Notes: generated by a model from the sequence alone, not told the origin. Shown: positions 43,829 to 54,808, counted from the stretch's first letter. The stretch is 64,000 nucleotides of DNA from Candidatus Hydrogenedentota bacterium (GCA_016182605.1 JACPGE010000071.1:17910-81909), one strand, 5' to 3'. Translations and numbers: made by a program.

Positions 43829-46819
43829 ATGTCCAAGTATTGCTTGTTGCCCTTCATTGCGCTCCTCGTATCGGCCGGTATCGCCAGCGCACAGTCTCCC
43901 GAGGCGCAGGCCATTCTGGACACGATCCAGTTGGACCCCGCCTTTCAAATCGAGCTGGTGGCCATGGAGCCCGTCATTGTCGATCCGGTCGATCTGGAGT
44001 TTGACGAGAACGGCCGCATTTTCGTCATTGAGTTTCCTGGGTATCCCTTTCCAGAGGTGCCGGGCCGGATCATTGAGCTGATCGACAACAATAGCGACGG
44101 CGTCTATGAAACGCGGCGGCTCTTCGCCGGCGGTTTTTCGGTGGGCACCTCCATCTTGCCCTACAACGGCGGTCTGCTCGTGGCATCGCCGCCCGAGCTG
44201 CTCTTCATCAAGGACACGGACGCGGATGGCACGGCGGACCTGCGCGAGGTCTTGGCGTCCGGTTTCGATGTGGGGAACCAACAACACAATTTCAACGGGT
44301 TGACGCACGGTCTGGACAACTGGATCTACGGTGCGAGCGGAGGCAATGGCGGCGAAGTCTCCATGGCGGGTTCCTCTGAAGCACCAGCCAAATTGCGCGG
44401 ACAGGATTTCCGTTTTCGCGTCGAGGACAAGACCTTCGAATTGATTGGGCGCTCTTCCGGCGGCCACGGCCTGGCTTTCGACGAATGGGGACATCTCTTC
44501 GTAACGCACAATATCTTTCACTTGCAGCACCTGGCCTTCAACGGGCGCTACCTGGACGGCATGCCCGCGAGCCGCCGCGCCTCCCTCGCGGATATCTATG
44601 ATCGCACCAAGGGCGGGCTTGTGCGCATTTACCCCATTGGCGAGCAGGTTTCCCGCGTGAATCACCCGGAGGAATCCGGTCACTTCAGCGGCGCCTGCGG
44701 CATCACCTGTTACACGGGCGGCATGTTTCCCGAAGCCTACGACAACAACATTTTCGTGGCGGACGTGGTGCTGAATCTGGTGCATCGCGATCGCCTGGCG
44801 GAAAACGGCCCCCTCTACAAGGGCGAACGCGTCGAGGACAAGGTGGAGTTTCTTGCGTCCAAAGACCGCGCCTTTCGACCGGTGGGCATGAGCGTGGGCC
44901 CCGACGGCGCCCTGTATTTGCTGGACATGCACCGGGACGTAATCGAGCACCCGGAATGGATACCGGATGAACTGGAAAAGGACATGGACCTCAATGCGGG
45001 CAAAGACAAGGGTCGCATTTTCCGCATCACGCCGAAGACCGGCCTGCCCCGTGTGAAGCCCGAATTCAGTCCGGCCAATCTCGCCGCAACGGTCTCCGCC
45101 CTGAGTTCGCCCAACCAATGGTGGCGTACCACCGCACAGCGCATGCTCCTGCAATGGCGCGATCCCGCAACACCCGCCCTGCTGACGGAGCAATGGCGCA
45201 GCGGGCTCACGCCGCAGGGTCGGCTTCACACGCTCTGGACCCTGCAAGGCCTGGACGCGCTGGAGAGCGGCCTGATTCTGAGCGCCCTCGCCGATGACCA
45301 CTATGGTGTGCGCGAGAGTGCCGTGGAACTGGCGGAGCCCCGCATTCTCAACGAGCCCGCGCTGCTCGATGCCGTCTTGACGCTCGTGGGCGATTCGCAT
45401 CCCCGGGTGCGCATGCGCGCCGCGCTCGCACTCAGCACGCTCGATGCTTCGCAGTTCGAACTGGTGGTGCCCGTCGTGATGGAGCAACTCAAGGTAGACA
45501 TGGCCGAACCGTGGTTGTGCACTGCCTATCTCTGCGCGGTGAAACAATCGGCCTTTGCCGCGCTGGACTACGCCATGGGTACGCCCCTGGCCTGGGAGAG
45601 CGCGGAAGGCGCCGCCTTCATGGGCAACCTGACCGAGATAGCGGGCCGCGACGCGACCGTCGAGGAGATTCAGACCCTGATCCTGGCACTGGCCAATGGA
45701 ACCGAACTGCCTTCCGCCCTGGTGACAGACATCCTGGAGGGGGTCGCCGAAGGAATTGCGGGCCGGGAAGCTCTCGACACTGCGGCACTGCTCAACGAGA
45801 CCACCGTAGAGGCCTTGAGCGCACTCGGAACAAACAGCGATCTCGATGTGGCGCGCGGCGTCTGGATCTTGGCGTCGCGCCTGAAGTGGACGCCGCCAGC
45901 CGCCATGCAGGAGGAACTCACCAGCGCGCGGGAGTGGGCGCTGGACGAGACCCTTTCCGTGGAGCAGCGGGTGGCCTCGCTGGAGATCGCGCGCTTCGCG
46001 CCCTTTGCCGATCGGGAGCCCCTGCTCTTCTCGCTGCTCGATGCGCGGCAGCCCGGGGAATTGCAGCGCGGCGCCATCGGCCAGCTCAGCGCGGAAGGCA
46101 GCCTCGAAGTGGCCACGAAACTGCTCGAACGCTGGAACGATCTCGGTCCGGAAACGCGTTATGAGGCGGGGAATATCCTCCTCTACAAGGACCACAACCA
46201 CGATCTGCTCCTGAGCGCGCTGGAAAGCGGACGCCTCGGCATCGGGCAGTTGAACATGAACCTGGAGCGCCGGCGGCACTTGCTCTTCGCTGACAATGCG
46301 TCGACCGCCGCGCGCGCGGAGAAGCTCTTCAGCGATGCGGGCGTGGTGACGCGCGCCGCGGCCCTGGAAGCCATGCGGCCCGCGCTGACCGAAGCCGGAG
46401 ATGCCGGGCGCGGTCACGCGATCTTCACCGAACAATGCGCGAAGTGTCATCAGGTGGGCGAAGAGGGCAGTCTCGTGGGCCCGAACCTGACGGAGATTTT
46501 CCGCAAGAGCAAAGAGACGCTGTTGCACGACATCCTCGATCCCAATGCCGCGGTGGACAATGAATACATCGGCTATACGGTGGAGTTGAAGAGCGGCGAC
46601 GTGCTCGCGGATGCCGGGGTGTTCAGCGGGATCGTCGTGAACGAAACCGACGAAGAGGTTGTGCTGGTGGAGGCGGGCGGGATAGAGCACGGCATCCGCC
46701 GGGAGGAGATCGCGTCCATGAAATCGAACGGGCTGTCGCTCATGCCGGAGGAACTGGAAAAGGGATTCAGCACGGCGCAGATGGCGGATTTGCTCGCCTT
46801 CCTGCAAGTGCCGCGATAG
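43829..46819 (+). CDS. PVC-type CxxCH haem protein with membrane-bound-dehydrogenase and HEAT domains
   Basis: Exported protein of 996 residues: signal peptide to about GIASAQ, a glucose-dehydrogenase-like propeller at residues ~25-400 (DLEFDENGRIFVIEFPGYPF, FNGLTHGLDNWIYGASGGNG, VGMSVGPDGALYLLDMHRD), then a helical HEAT-type region to about 850, and a C-terminal cytochrome c-like domain with CAKCH at residues 870-874. The final YIGYTVELKSGDVLADAG block is typical of this family, which is expanded in planctomycetes and verrucomicrobia and thought to oxidise sugars or alcohols with electrons passed to the haem. Substrate is unknown. A strong bidirectional terminator follows. Confidence 0.9.
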   Translation: MSKYCLLPFIALLVSAGIASAQSPEAQAILDTIQLDPAFQIELVAMEPVIVDPVDLEFDENGRIFVIEFPGYPFPEVPGRIIELIDNNSDGVYETRRLFAGGFSVGTSILPYNGGLLVASPPELLFIKDTDADGTADLREVLASGFDVGNQQHNFNGLTHGLDNWIYGASGGNGGEVSMAGSSEAPAKLRGQDFRFRVEDKTFELIGRSSGGHGLAFDEWGHLFVTHNIFHLQHLAFNGRYLDGMPASRRASLADIYDRTKGGLVRIYPIGEQVSRVNHPEESGHFSGACGITCYTGGMFPEAYDNNIFVADVVLNLVHRDRLAENGPLYKGERVEDKVEFLASKDRAFRPVGMSVGPDGALYLLDMHRDVIEHPEWIPDELEKDMDLNAGKDKGRIFRITPKTGLPRVKPEFSPANLAATVSALSSPNQWWRTTAQRMLLQWRDPATPALLTEQWRSGLTPQGRLHTLWTLQGLDALESGLILSALADDHYGVRESAVELAEPRILNEPALLDAVLTLVGDSHPRVRMRAALALSTLDASQFELVVPVVMEQLKVDMAEPWLCTAYLCAVKQSAFAALDYAMGTPLAWESAEGAAFMGNLTEIAGRDATVEEIQTLILALANGTELPSALVTDILEGVAEGIAGREALDTAALLNETTVEALSALGTNSDLDVARGVWILASRLKWTPPAAMQEELTSAREWALDETLSVEQRVASLEIARFAPFADREPLLFSLLDARQPGELQRGAIGQLSAEGSLEVATKLLERWNDLGPETRYEAGNILLYKDHNHDLLLSALESGRLGIGQLNMNLERRRHLLFADNASTAARAEKLFSDAGVVTRAAALEAMRPALTEAGDAGRGHAIFTEQCAKCHQVGEEGSLVGPNLTEIFRKSKETLLHDILDPNAAVDNEYIGYTVELKSGDVLADAGVFSGIVVNETDEEVVLVEAGGIEHGIRREEIASMKSNGLSLMPEELEKGFSTAQMADLLAFLQVPR

Positions 46820-46840
46820 CGGCGGATTGCGCAACAAGCG

Positions 46841-46876
46841 AAAAAGCCGCGCCAGATTCCTGGCGCGGCCTTTTTT
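46841..46876. terminator. Bidirectional Rho-independent terminator
   Basis: GCCGCGCCA and TGGCGCGGC form a nine-base stem around GATTCC, flanked by five A residues on the left and six T residues on the right. It therefore terminates both the haem-protein gene from the left and the small gene at 46887 from the right. Confidence 0.88.
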
Positions 46877-46886
46877 CAGTTCAAAC

Positions 46887-47111
46887 TCAGGTCGTGGGAG
46901 CGACCGCTTCCGGTTCGGGAAGCTTGCGGACATCGCCCTTGGCAATGATGTTTTCCGCCCGGTCATACACCACGAATTTCTTGCAGCCTTCTTCGCGGGC
47001 GTCATCTTCCACGCAACCCACCATGGAGTCGCGCCAGCCCTGCATTTCTTCCTTCTCCCACAAGCCTTGTTCTTTAACGGTGAGGGTGTATCGATGGATT
47101 TTTCGTGACAT
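46887..47111 (-). CDS. Small conserved-type protein of unknown function
   Basis: Protein of 74 residues, beginning MSRKIHRYTLTVKEQGLWEK. I choose the ATG at 47111 because GGAG lies seven bases upstream; the ATG two codons earlier is only one base from that site. It is mixed-charge, has two Cys (Cys33, Cys43) and a Pro-rich acidic tail, with no signal peptide or membrane segment. The pattern WEKEEMQGWRDSMVG is not one I recognise. A dedicated ribosome-binding site and a strong terminator behind it support real expression. Confidence 0.6.
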   Translation of the reverse strand: MSRKIHRYTLTVKEQGLWEKEEMQGWRDSMVGCVEDDAREEGCKKFVVYDRAENIIAKGDVRKLPEPEAVAPTT

Positions 47112-47412
47112 GTTCATGCTCCATAGTAATAAGGGAAGCGCCGAGACCAGCCCCCAAGACCCTGGCCGCCGCGGGCGCCCACACACGGCAAAAATTTTGG
47201 CCACAATCGGTTATCAGTGTAGCAAAAAAGGGGCAAGAAAGCAAATTTTGCTTCATTATTCGCATTCGGCGCAGTTTTCGGCATTTTTCGAAGTTTCCAG
47301 GGCCAGACCCGGCCAAGATCCCCTGATCGGCTCCGAATTGTGCTAAAATGCCGCCCGCGCCCCGTCGGCGCGGCTGTGCATGCCTGGCCCAACCCGATTG
47401 AGGAGACCCGCC

Positions 47413-48114
47413 GTGAAATTCGCCCGTCTATTCATCCCGTCCCTGCTGATAATGGTTTCAACCTTCATAAACGCGACTGCGGAGGAGAAGGCCGTGCCGG
47501 AGAAAAAAGCGCCACTCACCCTCGGGGTACTGGTCTTCCCGGGCTTCGAATTGCTCGATGCCATGGGGCCCCTCGAAATGTTTGGCAACGTGGGTCCGGA
47601 ATTGAAGGTGCTGCTTGTGGCCGAAGCGGCCGGCGAGGTGCCCTCGTCTCAAAAGGTAAAGGTAGTCGCCGACTATGGTTTCGCGGACTGCCCCGCGCTG
47701 GATATCATCATGGTGCCCGGTGGATTCGGCGCCTTGCAGGTGCTGGGCAACGAAACAATCTTGTCTTTTTTGCGCGATCGCTCTGCCAAAGCGCAACTGA
47801 CCACCTCCGTCTGCAACGGTTCGCAGATCCTTGCCGCCGCAGGCATCCTCGACGGCAAACGCGCCACGACGAACAAGGCCTACTACAGCCAGATCACCGC
47901 ACCCATGACCAAGGTAAACTGGGTGAAAGAGGCGCGCTGGGTGGAAGACGGCAATATCATTACGTCCAGCGGCGTCAGCGCCGGGATGGACATGGCCCTT
48001 GCGGTGATTGCGCGTCTCTTTGGCAACGAACGTGCCGAAGCCATCGCCCAAAACACAGAATACACTTGGCACAAAGACGCCAACGTGGATCCCTTCGCGC
48101 AGTTCGCGCGATGA
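47413..48114 (+). CDS. Exported DJ-1/PfpI family protein
   Basis: Class I glutamine-amidotransferase-like protein of 233 residues. AGGAG at 47401-47405 lies seven bases before a GTG at 47413, which fixes the start and gives a signal peptide MKFARLFIPSLLIMVSTFIN. The nucleophile is Cys134 in TTSVCNGSQIL, the 'nucleophile elbow' of the family, with Glu46 in FPGFELLDAMGPLEMF as the conserved acidic partner. Members include ThiJ/PfpI peptidase-like proteins, isonitrile hydratases and AraC-like regulators without the HTH; this one lacks any DNA-binding part. Export is unusual for the family, and its substrate is unknown. Confidence 0.85.
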   Translation: MKFARLFIPSLLIMVSTFINATAEEKAVPEKKAPLTLGVLVFPGFELLDAMGPLEMFGNVGPELKVLLVAEAAGEVPSSQKVKVVADYGFADCPALDIIMVPGGFGALQVLGNETILSFLRDRSAKAQLTTSVCNGSQILAAAGILDGKRATTNKAYYSQITAPMTKVNWVKEARWVEDGNIITSSGVSAGMDMALAVIARLFGNERAEAIAQNTEYTWHKDANVDPFAQFAR

Positions 48115-48150
48115 GCAGGAACCGGTGATCGACGAGGACGTGGACGCGCG

Positions 48151-51100
48151 TCAGTGGCTTTTCCCGAGCCAGGTGCTGCGCCCTTTGAGTTGTTTCTCCA
48201 CGTCTTCCGGGCTGAGGTGGCCGCAGCCGGCGCAGCCGAGCATGTAGAGCACGTAGTTCATCTCTTCGGGCGTCCAGCTTGGGCGGCTGGTCTTGGTGAA
48301 GGCCTTCTCCACGCTGGCCTGGGAGATCTTGCCTGCGCCAGGCACGGCACCCGCATAGGGGCGGAAGCGGTAGTTGAAGGTCTCGAGGATTCGGGTGGCC
48401 AGGGGGCCGGACATTTTGAGATCGGGCGTGGAAAGCTGCCAGTCGAGTACCCAGGTGGCGAGGCTGCCATCGGCGGCGCCGGTGGCAACGAAGCGGGCGT
48501 CGGGGCTGACGGCGAGGGCCGAAATGGCGGCGGCCTGTTCAGCAAAGACATGGAGGCATTGGCCGGAGGCACAGTCCCAGAGGCGGCAGGTGCCGTCGAG
48601 GCTGCCGGTAAACAGAAAGCGCGCGTCGGGCGTGAAAGCCGTCGCGGATACGGGTTTGCGGTGTCCTTCGAGGACCTTGATCGGCTTTCCGGTTTGCAGG
48701 GACCAGAGGAAGAGTTCAGCGGAACTGCCCCAGGGATTGCCGGCGCCCGAGGCGAGGGTGGCGCCGTCGAGGGAGAGGGCGAGGGTCTGGATGGCGGCAT
48801 GGTGTCCCTTGAGAGAGGCTTTGCAGGCACCCGAGGCGACGTCCCAGATGCGGATGATCTGGTCGTAGCCGCCGGTGACGAAGTAGCGCCCGCAGGGGCT
48901 CCACGCAATGGAGCAGAGGCCCTCTTGGGGGCTTTCGATCGAACGCAGGCAAACACCGGCTTCGAGGTCCCAGAAGTTGATGCTCCAGCCGGCGGTGATG
49001 GCAAAGCGGCAGTCGGGGCTGACGGCAACGCCTTCCACGCTGCCGCCGCTCACTTCGAGGGTCTTGGTGCAGACGCCTGCGGCGAGATCCCACACCTGAA
49101 TGGCGCCACCCTCACAGGTGGAGACGGCGCGGCGCGCGTCGGGACTGATCTGGACGCCGGTGCCGGGGCTGGGGTGGCCGCGCATCTGGCGCAGGATCTT
49201 GCCGGTGTTCATTTCCCAGAGGAGGACCTCGGTGTCCTCCGCGGTGCTAACGCCGTAGGAACCGTGGGCGCTGAGAGCGATGGCGCGGATGCTGGCCTGG
49301 TGCCCTTGAAAGTGGGGCCCTTCCCAGCAACTCGCGAGGGCGCGCTTGGGGAGGTGTGCGTAGAGGCGGAACCAGAGATCGAGGACATCGGCGCGGCGTT
49401 GTGCCGTGCTTTGGGCGCGGAGCGCCTGGGTAATGCGCGCGGACTCGTGGTATTTCTGCTGGCCGAAGAGGGTCTGTGCGTGAGCGATGGCCCGGCGAAG
49501 CTGTTCATCTTCGTTTTGCAGGGTCTCCACATTGACTGCGCGGCACAACATGAGCGGTGCGACCGTATAGCTTTCGCCCGCCCGGATGTTCCAGATGAAG
49601 AGCTTGTGCTCGTCGCCGCCGGAGACTGCAAAGGCGCCGTCGCGGGTGGGCACAGTGCAGAGAATCTTGCCGTTGTGCCCTTCGAGGGAACTGAGGCATT
49701 TGCCCGTGCCGGTCTGCCAGAGCCGCAAGAGCCGGCTGTCGCCTCCGGAGAGGAGGGTGGCGCCGTCTTTGGTGAAGGCGAGGGTGTGTATGGCGCCCCG
49801 CTCGTCGCGCAGGCGGTGGCGGCATTCTCCGGTCTCGAGATCCCAAAGGCGGATGGTGCCACTGGTGCTTCCGGTGGCGGCGAGGCCAGCCCCGAGGTGG
49901 ATGGCCACGGCATTTACCGTGTCGTGGTGCCCCGTGAGGTTGTGGTAGACGTGGCCGGTTGAGGTGTCCCACACAAGGACCTCGCCGGCGGCGGCGCTGA
50001 TACATTGAATACCGTCTTCCGCCAGGGCGAGGCAGGTGACCGGCGCGCGATGGAGTGCGTGGCACTTCCCGTTCGTCTCCATCAGGGAGCGGACGAGAAT
50101 CTGGCCATTGTCCAGTCCGGCGAGGACGCTGCTCGTGGCAAAGGAGTAGCTGAGTGCGGTGGCATTGCGTTCTTCCAGGCGAAGCTGGCCCTTCTGCAAT
50201 CCGCTCTCCAGCTCCCAGAAGAAGACGTTCCGGTCGAGCCCCGCAGTGACGAGCGTCTCGCCTTTGGGATCGAAGCGCACATAGAGGACGGTGCCGCGGT
50301 GGGCGCCAAGTATGTGGGCCACGCTGCCATCGCCGGTGCGCCACAAGCGCACGCTGTTGTCTTCGCCTGCGGAGGCCACATAGCGGCCGTGGGGGCACAG
50401 ATCGATGGTGCGGATCGCGTCGGCATGGCCTTCATCGATGCGGAAGAGCGCCCGCGCAAGTTTCTGCTGCTCGTTCACCAGCTTCTTGCTGGCCTGGAGG
50501 GTTTCGTCCGCGCCCGAGATCGTGTCGATTTGGTCGAGGATGTGTTTGGCCTTCCGCAGGTCGCCGCGCTCAATGTGGATGAGAGCCGTGAGAAAGTGCG
50601 CCATGGCGGGATCGGAATGGGCCTTCGCAGACTGGCGGAGCTGTTCGATGAGAATGTCGTCAGTGATTTCGCCACGCCGCCAGAGGTGGGAGAGATAGTT
50701 GAAGGTGCTTTCGGTGTGTTTCGGGCTGGCCTTGAGGGCGTGCTGCCAAGCCTCGCGCGCCTCGCTCTCCTTGTCCATGTCGAGGTAAGAAACGGCACGG
50801 TTGTTCAGGCGTTCCGCCCGGGCCTCCAGCCGCGCGGGGGGATGGAAGGGAAACGGCGCGCCGGTGCATTCCTCGTAGATGGCCACCAGTTCCGCGGTTA
50901 CTGGCTCAAAACTCTGGGGCCGGTGCGCGGGGTCTTTGTGGAAGCACTCGGCCAGCAGCAGCGCAAGGCGTTTGGGCAGCGCGGGCACATTGGGCGGGGT
51001 GGCGCTGTCGCGCAGAAAATGGTGGAGTGCCTTGCCCACTTCCGTACCGTAGGTCCAGGTGACCTTGACCGAGAACATCTGAAACACGGAGGCGGCCCAG

Positions 51101-51957
51101 CTCCAGAGATCGGTGCGCTGCGTGATGTTCTTCTTGGCCACCTGTTCGGGCGAGCAGAAGAGCGGCGTCATCCCGCTCAGATCCAGGGCCGAGATGTTGC
51201 CGTCGCTGGTGAGGCTCTCCAGGGTCTTGGCAAGGCCGAAGTCGGTGACCTTCGCGTTGCCCTCGCGGGTGAGCAGTATGTTGCTCGGCTTGACGTCCCG
51301 GTGCACGAAGCCTTCGTTGTGCGCGTGCAGCAGGCCCCAGGCGGACTGAATCGCTATCTTGAGAATGCGATCCAAAGCGACGTCCGCACCGTCATCGTAG
51401 AGCAGGCCCTGATCGATGCAATCCATGAGGTTGCGGCCTTCAATGTACTCGGCGAATATGCGCGGCATGCCGCCCAGCCGGCGCACATAGAAACAGTTCA
51501 CCGTATTGGGATGGGGCGCCATCTTGATCCAGGTCTCGCATTCCGCCTCGAACTTGGCCACGCCCCCGGCCATCTTCACGATGCTGGGCCGGGGACACTT
51601 TACGGCCAGATCGATGCCCCACCTGCGATGGTGCACCTGGTAGACCTTCCCCATGCCACCCTGACCCAGGATGCGTTTCACTTCATACAGATTGAGGTAG
51701 ACGTCACCCACGCGCCACTCGGCGGGCACCTCCTGCTCTTCCAGGGTGGCGATGCCCGATGAGGGCCGGGTCGCTGTGCCGGAATCCCCGGAACTGGCCG
51801 GATCCGAAGTGGCGTGGCGTGGGGCAGGGGTCGAGGTCGTCCCTGTGGAAGCCAGGATGGACTGGCAATTGGGGCATACGGCGTATTGTTGACGCTCCGG
51901 TGGCGGCTGGAGCAACTGTCCACACTGCGGACAGGGGATTTTTAACACATCGGTCAA
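48151..51957 (-). CDS. Ser/Thr protein kinase with N-terminal zinc ribbon and C-terminal WD40 repeats
   Basis: Protein of 1268 residues from a TTG start at 51957 (GAGG eight bases upstream; a GTG three codons later is the alternative). Residues ~9-36 form a zinc-ribbon-like pair of CxxC motifs (CPQCG and CPNCQ). A complete Hanks-type kinase follows: GQGGMGKVY glycine loop, AVKCPR lysine, HRDVKPSN catalytic loop, DFGLAKTL metal motif. After a ~170-residue helical region come about fourteen WD40 repeats that can form two propellers. No membrane segment is visible, so the kinase is probably cytosolic and the propellers bind targets. The gene is divergent from clpB. Confidence 0.9.
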   Translation of the reverse strand: MTDVLKIPCPQCGQLLQPPPERQQYAVCPNCQSILASTGTTSTPAPRHATSDPASSGDSGTATRPSSGIATLEEQEVPAEWRVGDVYLNLYEVKRILGQGGMGKVYQVHHRRWGIDLAVKCPRPSIVKMAGGVAKFEAECETWIKMAPHPNTVNCFYVRRLGGMPRIFAEYIEGRNLMDCIDQGLLYDDGADVALDRILKIAIQSAWGLLHAHNEGFVHRDVKPSNILLTREGNAKVTDFGLAKTLESLTSDGNISALDLSGMTPLFCSPEQVAKKNITQRTDLWSWAASVFQMFSVKVTWTYGTEVGKALHHFLRDSATPPNVPALPKRLALLLAECFHKDPAHRPQSFEPVTAELVAIYEECTGAPFPFHPPARLEARAERLNNRAVSYLDMDKESEAREAWQHALKASPKHTESTFNYLSHLWRRGEITDDILIEQLRQSAKAHSDPAMAHFLTALIHIERGDLRKAKHILDQIDTISGADETLQASKKLVNEQQKLARALFRIDEGHADAIRTIDLCPHGRYVASAGEDNSVRLWRTGDGSVAHILGAHRGTVLYVRFDPKGETLVTAGLDRNVFFWELESGLQKGQLRLEERNATALSYSFATSSVLAGLDNGQILVRSLMETNGKCHALHRAPVTCLALAEDGIQCISAAAGEVLVWDTSTGHVYHNLTGHHDTVNAVAIHLGAGLAATGSTSGTIRLWDLETGECRHRLRDERGAIHTLAFTKDGATLLSGGDSRLLRLWQTGTGKCLSSLEGHNGKILCTVPTRDGAFAVSGGDEHKLFIWNIRAGESYTVAPLMLCRAVNVETLQNEDEQLRRAIAHAQTLFGQQKYHESARITQALRAQSTAQRRADVLDLWFRLYAHLPKRALASCWEGPHFQGHQASIRAIALSAHGSYGVSTAEDTEVLLWEMNTGKILRQMRGHPSPGTGVQISPDARRAVSTCEGGAIQVWDLAAGVCTKTLEVSGGSVEGVAVSPDCRFAITAGWSINFWDLEAGVCLRSIESPQEGLCSIAWSPCGRYFVTGGYDQIIRIWDVASGACKASLKGHHAAIQTLALSLDGATLASGAGNPWGSSAELFLWSLQTGKPIKVLEGHRKPVSATAFTPDARFLFTGSLDGTCRLWDCASGQCLHVFAEQAAAISALAVSPDARFVATGAADGSLATWVLDWQLSTPDLKMSGPLATRILETFNYRFRPYAGAVPGAGKISQASVEKAFTKTSRPSWTPEEMNYVLYMLGCAGCGHLSPEDVEKQLKGRSTWLGKSH

Positions 51958-52165
51958 GCGCTTACCTCGATTGGGCTCATTATACGATACTTTGCTGCGT
52001 GGGCGACAACACGCAGAACTGCTTCAAAGTGCGACAGTCCGGTTTCGAAATGGAGCTACTGCTTTGGATGCATCGCTCTAAGTGCTTGGGACACTGCAAT
52101 TCTGACGTGGCGCGGTTCTGGCACTCTCTTTGGCAATAGCGCTGTACGCGCGGAGGAGCCAAACC

Positions 52166-54760
52166 ATGCGTTTTGACAAACTGACGATCAAGGCCCAGGA
52201 AATGCTTTCGACAGCCATGGACGCTGCCGGACAACATGGGCATGCGGAACTGTCGCCGTGGCATCTGCTGGGCGCGCTGCTGGCGCAGCCCCAGGGCGTG
52301 GTGACGTCCATATTTCAACGGGTGGGGCTTTCGCTGCCCGAAGTGTTGCGCCACGTGGAAAGTGAAGTGTCCCGGCTGCCGCGCGTTTCCGGCGGCGGCG
52401 TACAGGCCCACCTGAGCCGGGAATCCGAAACGGTCCTGGAGGCGGGCTGGAAGGCGGCCCAATCCCTGAACGACGAATATCTGAGCACGGAGCACGTGCT
52501 GTTGGGATTGCTGGAGGGCTCCAATGCCGCAGGCGCCTATCTGAAAGCGCAGGGCCTGAGCAAGGATCGGGTCCTGTCTGCCTTAAAGGAGATTCGTGGC
52601 AGTCAGCGTGTCACCGATCCGAACGCCGAGACCACGTATGACGCGCTGCAAAAGTACAGCCGTGACCTGACGCAGTTGGCGCGCGCGGGCAAACTGGATC
52701 CGGTAATCGGCCGCGACGAAGAAGTGCGGCGTGTGATCCAGGTGCTTTCCCGGCGCACGAAGAACAATCCCGTGCTCATTGGCGAACCCGGCGTGGGCAA
52801 GACGGCGATAGCCGAAGGGCTCGCGCAGCGGATCGTGGCGGGCGACGTGCCGGAAGGATTGAAACACAAACGCATCGCCACGCTGGATCTCGCCTCGCTG
52901 CTGGCGGGCGCGAAGTTCCGGGGTGACTTCGAAGAACGATTGAAGGCCGTGTTGCAGGCCGTGATGGATGCGCAGGGGCAGATCATTCTGTTCATAGACG
53001 AGATTCACACGATCGTGGGCGCGGGCGCCGCCGAGTGCGCCATGGACGCCTCAAACATGCTCAAACCCGCGCTGGCGCGGGGCGAGTTGCACTGCATTGG
53101 CGCGACGACCCTCAACGAATACAAGAAACACATCGAGAAGGACCCCGCACTGGAGCGGCGTTTTCAGCCGGTCTTCGTGGGCGAACCCGATGTGGAAAGC
53201 ACGATTGCGATTTTGCGCGGACTGAAAGAGCGCTACGAGGTGCACCACGGCGTGAGCATTCAGGATGGCGCGCTGGTGGCCGCGGCGGTGCTGAGCAACC
53301 GCTACATCGCCGATCGCTTCCTGCCGGACAAGGCCATCGACCTGGTGGACGAGGCCTGTTCGCGGCTGCGGATCGAGATCGACAGCATGCCGTATGAAAT
53401 CGACGTGCTGGACCGGCGCATCCGCCGGCTGGAGGTGGAGCAACTTGCGATGGCGAAGGTGCGCGACAAGGCGAGCAAGGAACGGCTGCGTGTCATTGAG
53501 GAAGAACTTGCCAACCTGAAAGAAGAATTGAACGCCAAGTCCGCGCAGTGGAAACTGGAGAAAACGGTGATCGACCAGATACGCGCGGTCAACACGGAGA
53601 TCGAAGAGGCGCGCCGGCAGGAACAGATTGCGGAGCGCGCGGGCGAACTCGACAAGGTGGCGAAGATCCGGTACGGCACGCTGAACGAGTTGCAGCAGAA
53701 ACTGGACCAGGAAAACCGGCGGCTGGCCGAGGTGCAGGCCCTGGGCAGCTTCCTCAGCGAGGACGTGACGCAGGAACACATCTCCCGCATTGTGTCCAGT
53801 TGGACGGGCATACCCGTGGACAAGCTGCTCGACAGCGAGATCGAAAAACTGACGAAGATGGAAGGGCTGCTCGCGGAGCGCGTGGTGGGCCAGGAAGAGG
53901 GCATTCGCGTGGTGGCCGATGCGGTGCGCCGTGCGCGCGCGGGACTGAAGGAGCCGAACCGGCCCATAGGTTCGTTCATCTTCCTGGGTCCGACGGGCGT
54001 GGGCAAGACGGAACTGGCCCGGGCCCTGGCGGAACACCTTTTCGACGACGAGCACGCGATGGTGCGGATCGACATGTCGGAGTACATGGAGAAGCATGCC
54101 GTGGCGCGGCTGATCGGCGCGCCTCCGGGCTATGTGGGCTACGAAGAAGGCGGTCAGTTGACGGAAGCCGTGCGCCGGCGCCCGTTCCGCGTGCTCCTGT
54201 TCGATGAGATCGAGAAGGCGCATCCGGACGTGTTCAACGTACTGTTGCAACTGCTCGACGATGGGCGGCTGACGGACAGCCAGGGCCGGACGGTGGACTT
54301 CAAGAACACCGTGGTCATTATGACGTCGAATCTGGGCAGCGAGGTGTTTCAACAGACGAAGCCCACGGATGCCGAGAAGGAAGCCTTCGTGCGCGAGGTG
54401 CTGCGGAGCCATTTCCGGCCGGAGTTCCTCAACCGGGTGGACGACATCGTGATCTTTCATCCACTGACGCGGGCCGCGTTGCGTGGCATTGTGGACATCC
54501 AGTTGAAGCTGGTGGAAGCGCGGCTGGCCGAGCGCGATTTGAAGTTAAGCATAACGGACAGCGTGCGCGACCTGCTGGTGAAAGAAGGCTACGACCCGGT
54601 CTACGGCGCGCGCCCGCTCAAGCGGGTAATCCAGCGCCGGATCCTCGATCCCCTGGCCATGGCGATCATATCCGGCCAGCACGCGGCGGGAGAACATGTT
54701 ATACTGGATGCGAAGCATGGTGAGTTCTTCATTCATACCCAGGGCTCCCGTGCGGCCTAA
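52166..54760 (+). CDS. clpB: ATP-dependent chaperone ClpB
   Basis: Hsp100 disaggregase of 864 residues. GGAGGAG precedes the ATG at 52166. Order of parts: Clp N-domain repeats ([20 protein letters not shown]), first AAA+ module with Walker A GEPGVGKT at about residues 207-214 and Walker B LFIDEIHT, the coiled-coil middle domain (~400-525) that separates ClpB from ClpA/ClpC, then the second AAA+ module with [13 protein letters not shown] at about 606-618, and the D2 C-terminal domain. Works with DnaK to resolubilise aggregates after heat stress. Length and domain order match a full, active ClpB. Confidence 0.97.
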   Translation: MRFDKLTIKAQEMLSTAMDAAGQHGHAELSPWHLLGALLAQPQGVVTSIFQRVGLSLPEVLRHVESEVSRLPRVSGGGVQAHLSRESETVLEAGWKAAQSLNDEYLSTEHVLLGLLEGSNAAGAYLKAQGLSKDRVLSALKEIRGSQRVTDPNAETTYDALQKYSRDLTQLARAGKLDPVIGRDEEVRRVIQVLSRRTKNNPVLIGEPGVGKTAIAEGLAQRIVAGDVPEGLKHKRIATLDLASLLAGAKFRGDFEERLKAVLQAVMDAQGQIILFIDEIHTIVGAGAAECAMDASNMLKPALARGELHCIGATTLNEYKKHIEKDPALERRFQPVFVGEPDVESTIAILRGLKERYEVHHGVSIQDGALVAAAVLSNRYIADRFLPDKAIDLVDEACSRLRIEIDSMPYEIDVLDRRIRRLEVEQLAMAKVRDKASKERLRVIEEELANLKEELNAKSAQWKLEKTVIDQIRAVNTEIEEARRQEQIAERAGELDKVAKIRYGTLNELQQKLDQENRRLAEVQALGSFLSEDVTQEHISRIVSSWTGIPVDKLLDSEIEKLTKMEGLLAERVVGQEEGIRVVADAVRRARAGLKEPNRPIGSFIFLGPTGVGKTELARALAEHLFDDEHAMVRIDMSEYMEKHAVARLIGAPPGYVGYEEGGQLTEAVRRRPFRVLLFDEIEKAHPDVFNVLLQLLDDGRLTDSQGRTVDFKNTVVIMTSNLGSEVFQQTKPTDAEKEAFVREVLRSHFRPEFLNRVDDIVIFHPLTRAALRGIVDIQLKLVEARLAERDLKLSITDSVRDLLVKEGYDPVYGARPLKRVIQRRILDPLAMAIISGQHAAGEHVILDAKHGEFFIHTQGSRAA

Positions 54761-54808
54761 TGTGGGCGTTGACCAAGGGCTGTGCTGTGATTGCCGGCCC
54801 AACGATTC

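Noticed and set aside
43772..47005. Minus-strand open frame of 1077 codons
   Set aside because: Mirror of the CxxCH/HEAT gene; no recognisable motif, and it runs through the bidirectional terminator and the small gene at 46887.
47413..48114. DJ-1 protein as an arabinose-type AraC regulator fragment
   Set aside because: The amidotransferase-like fold occurs in some AraC regulators, but there is no helix-turn-helix and the protein has a signal peptide.
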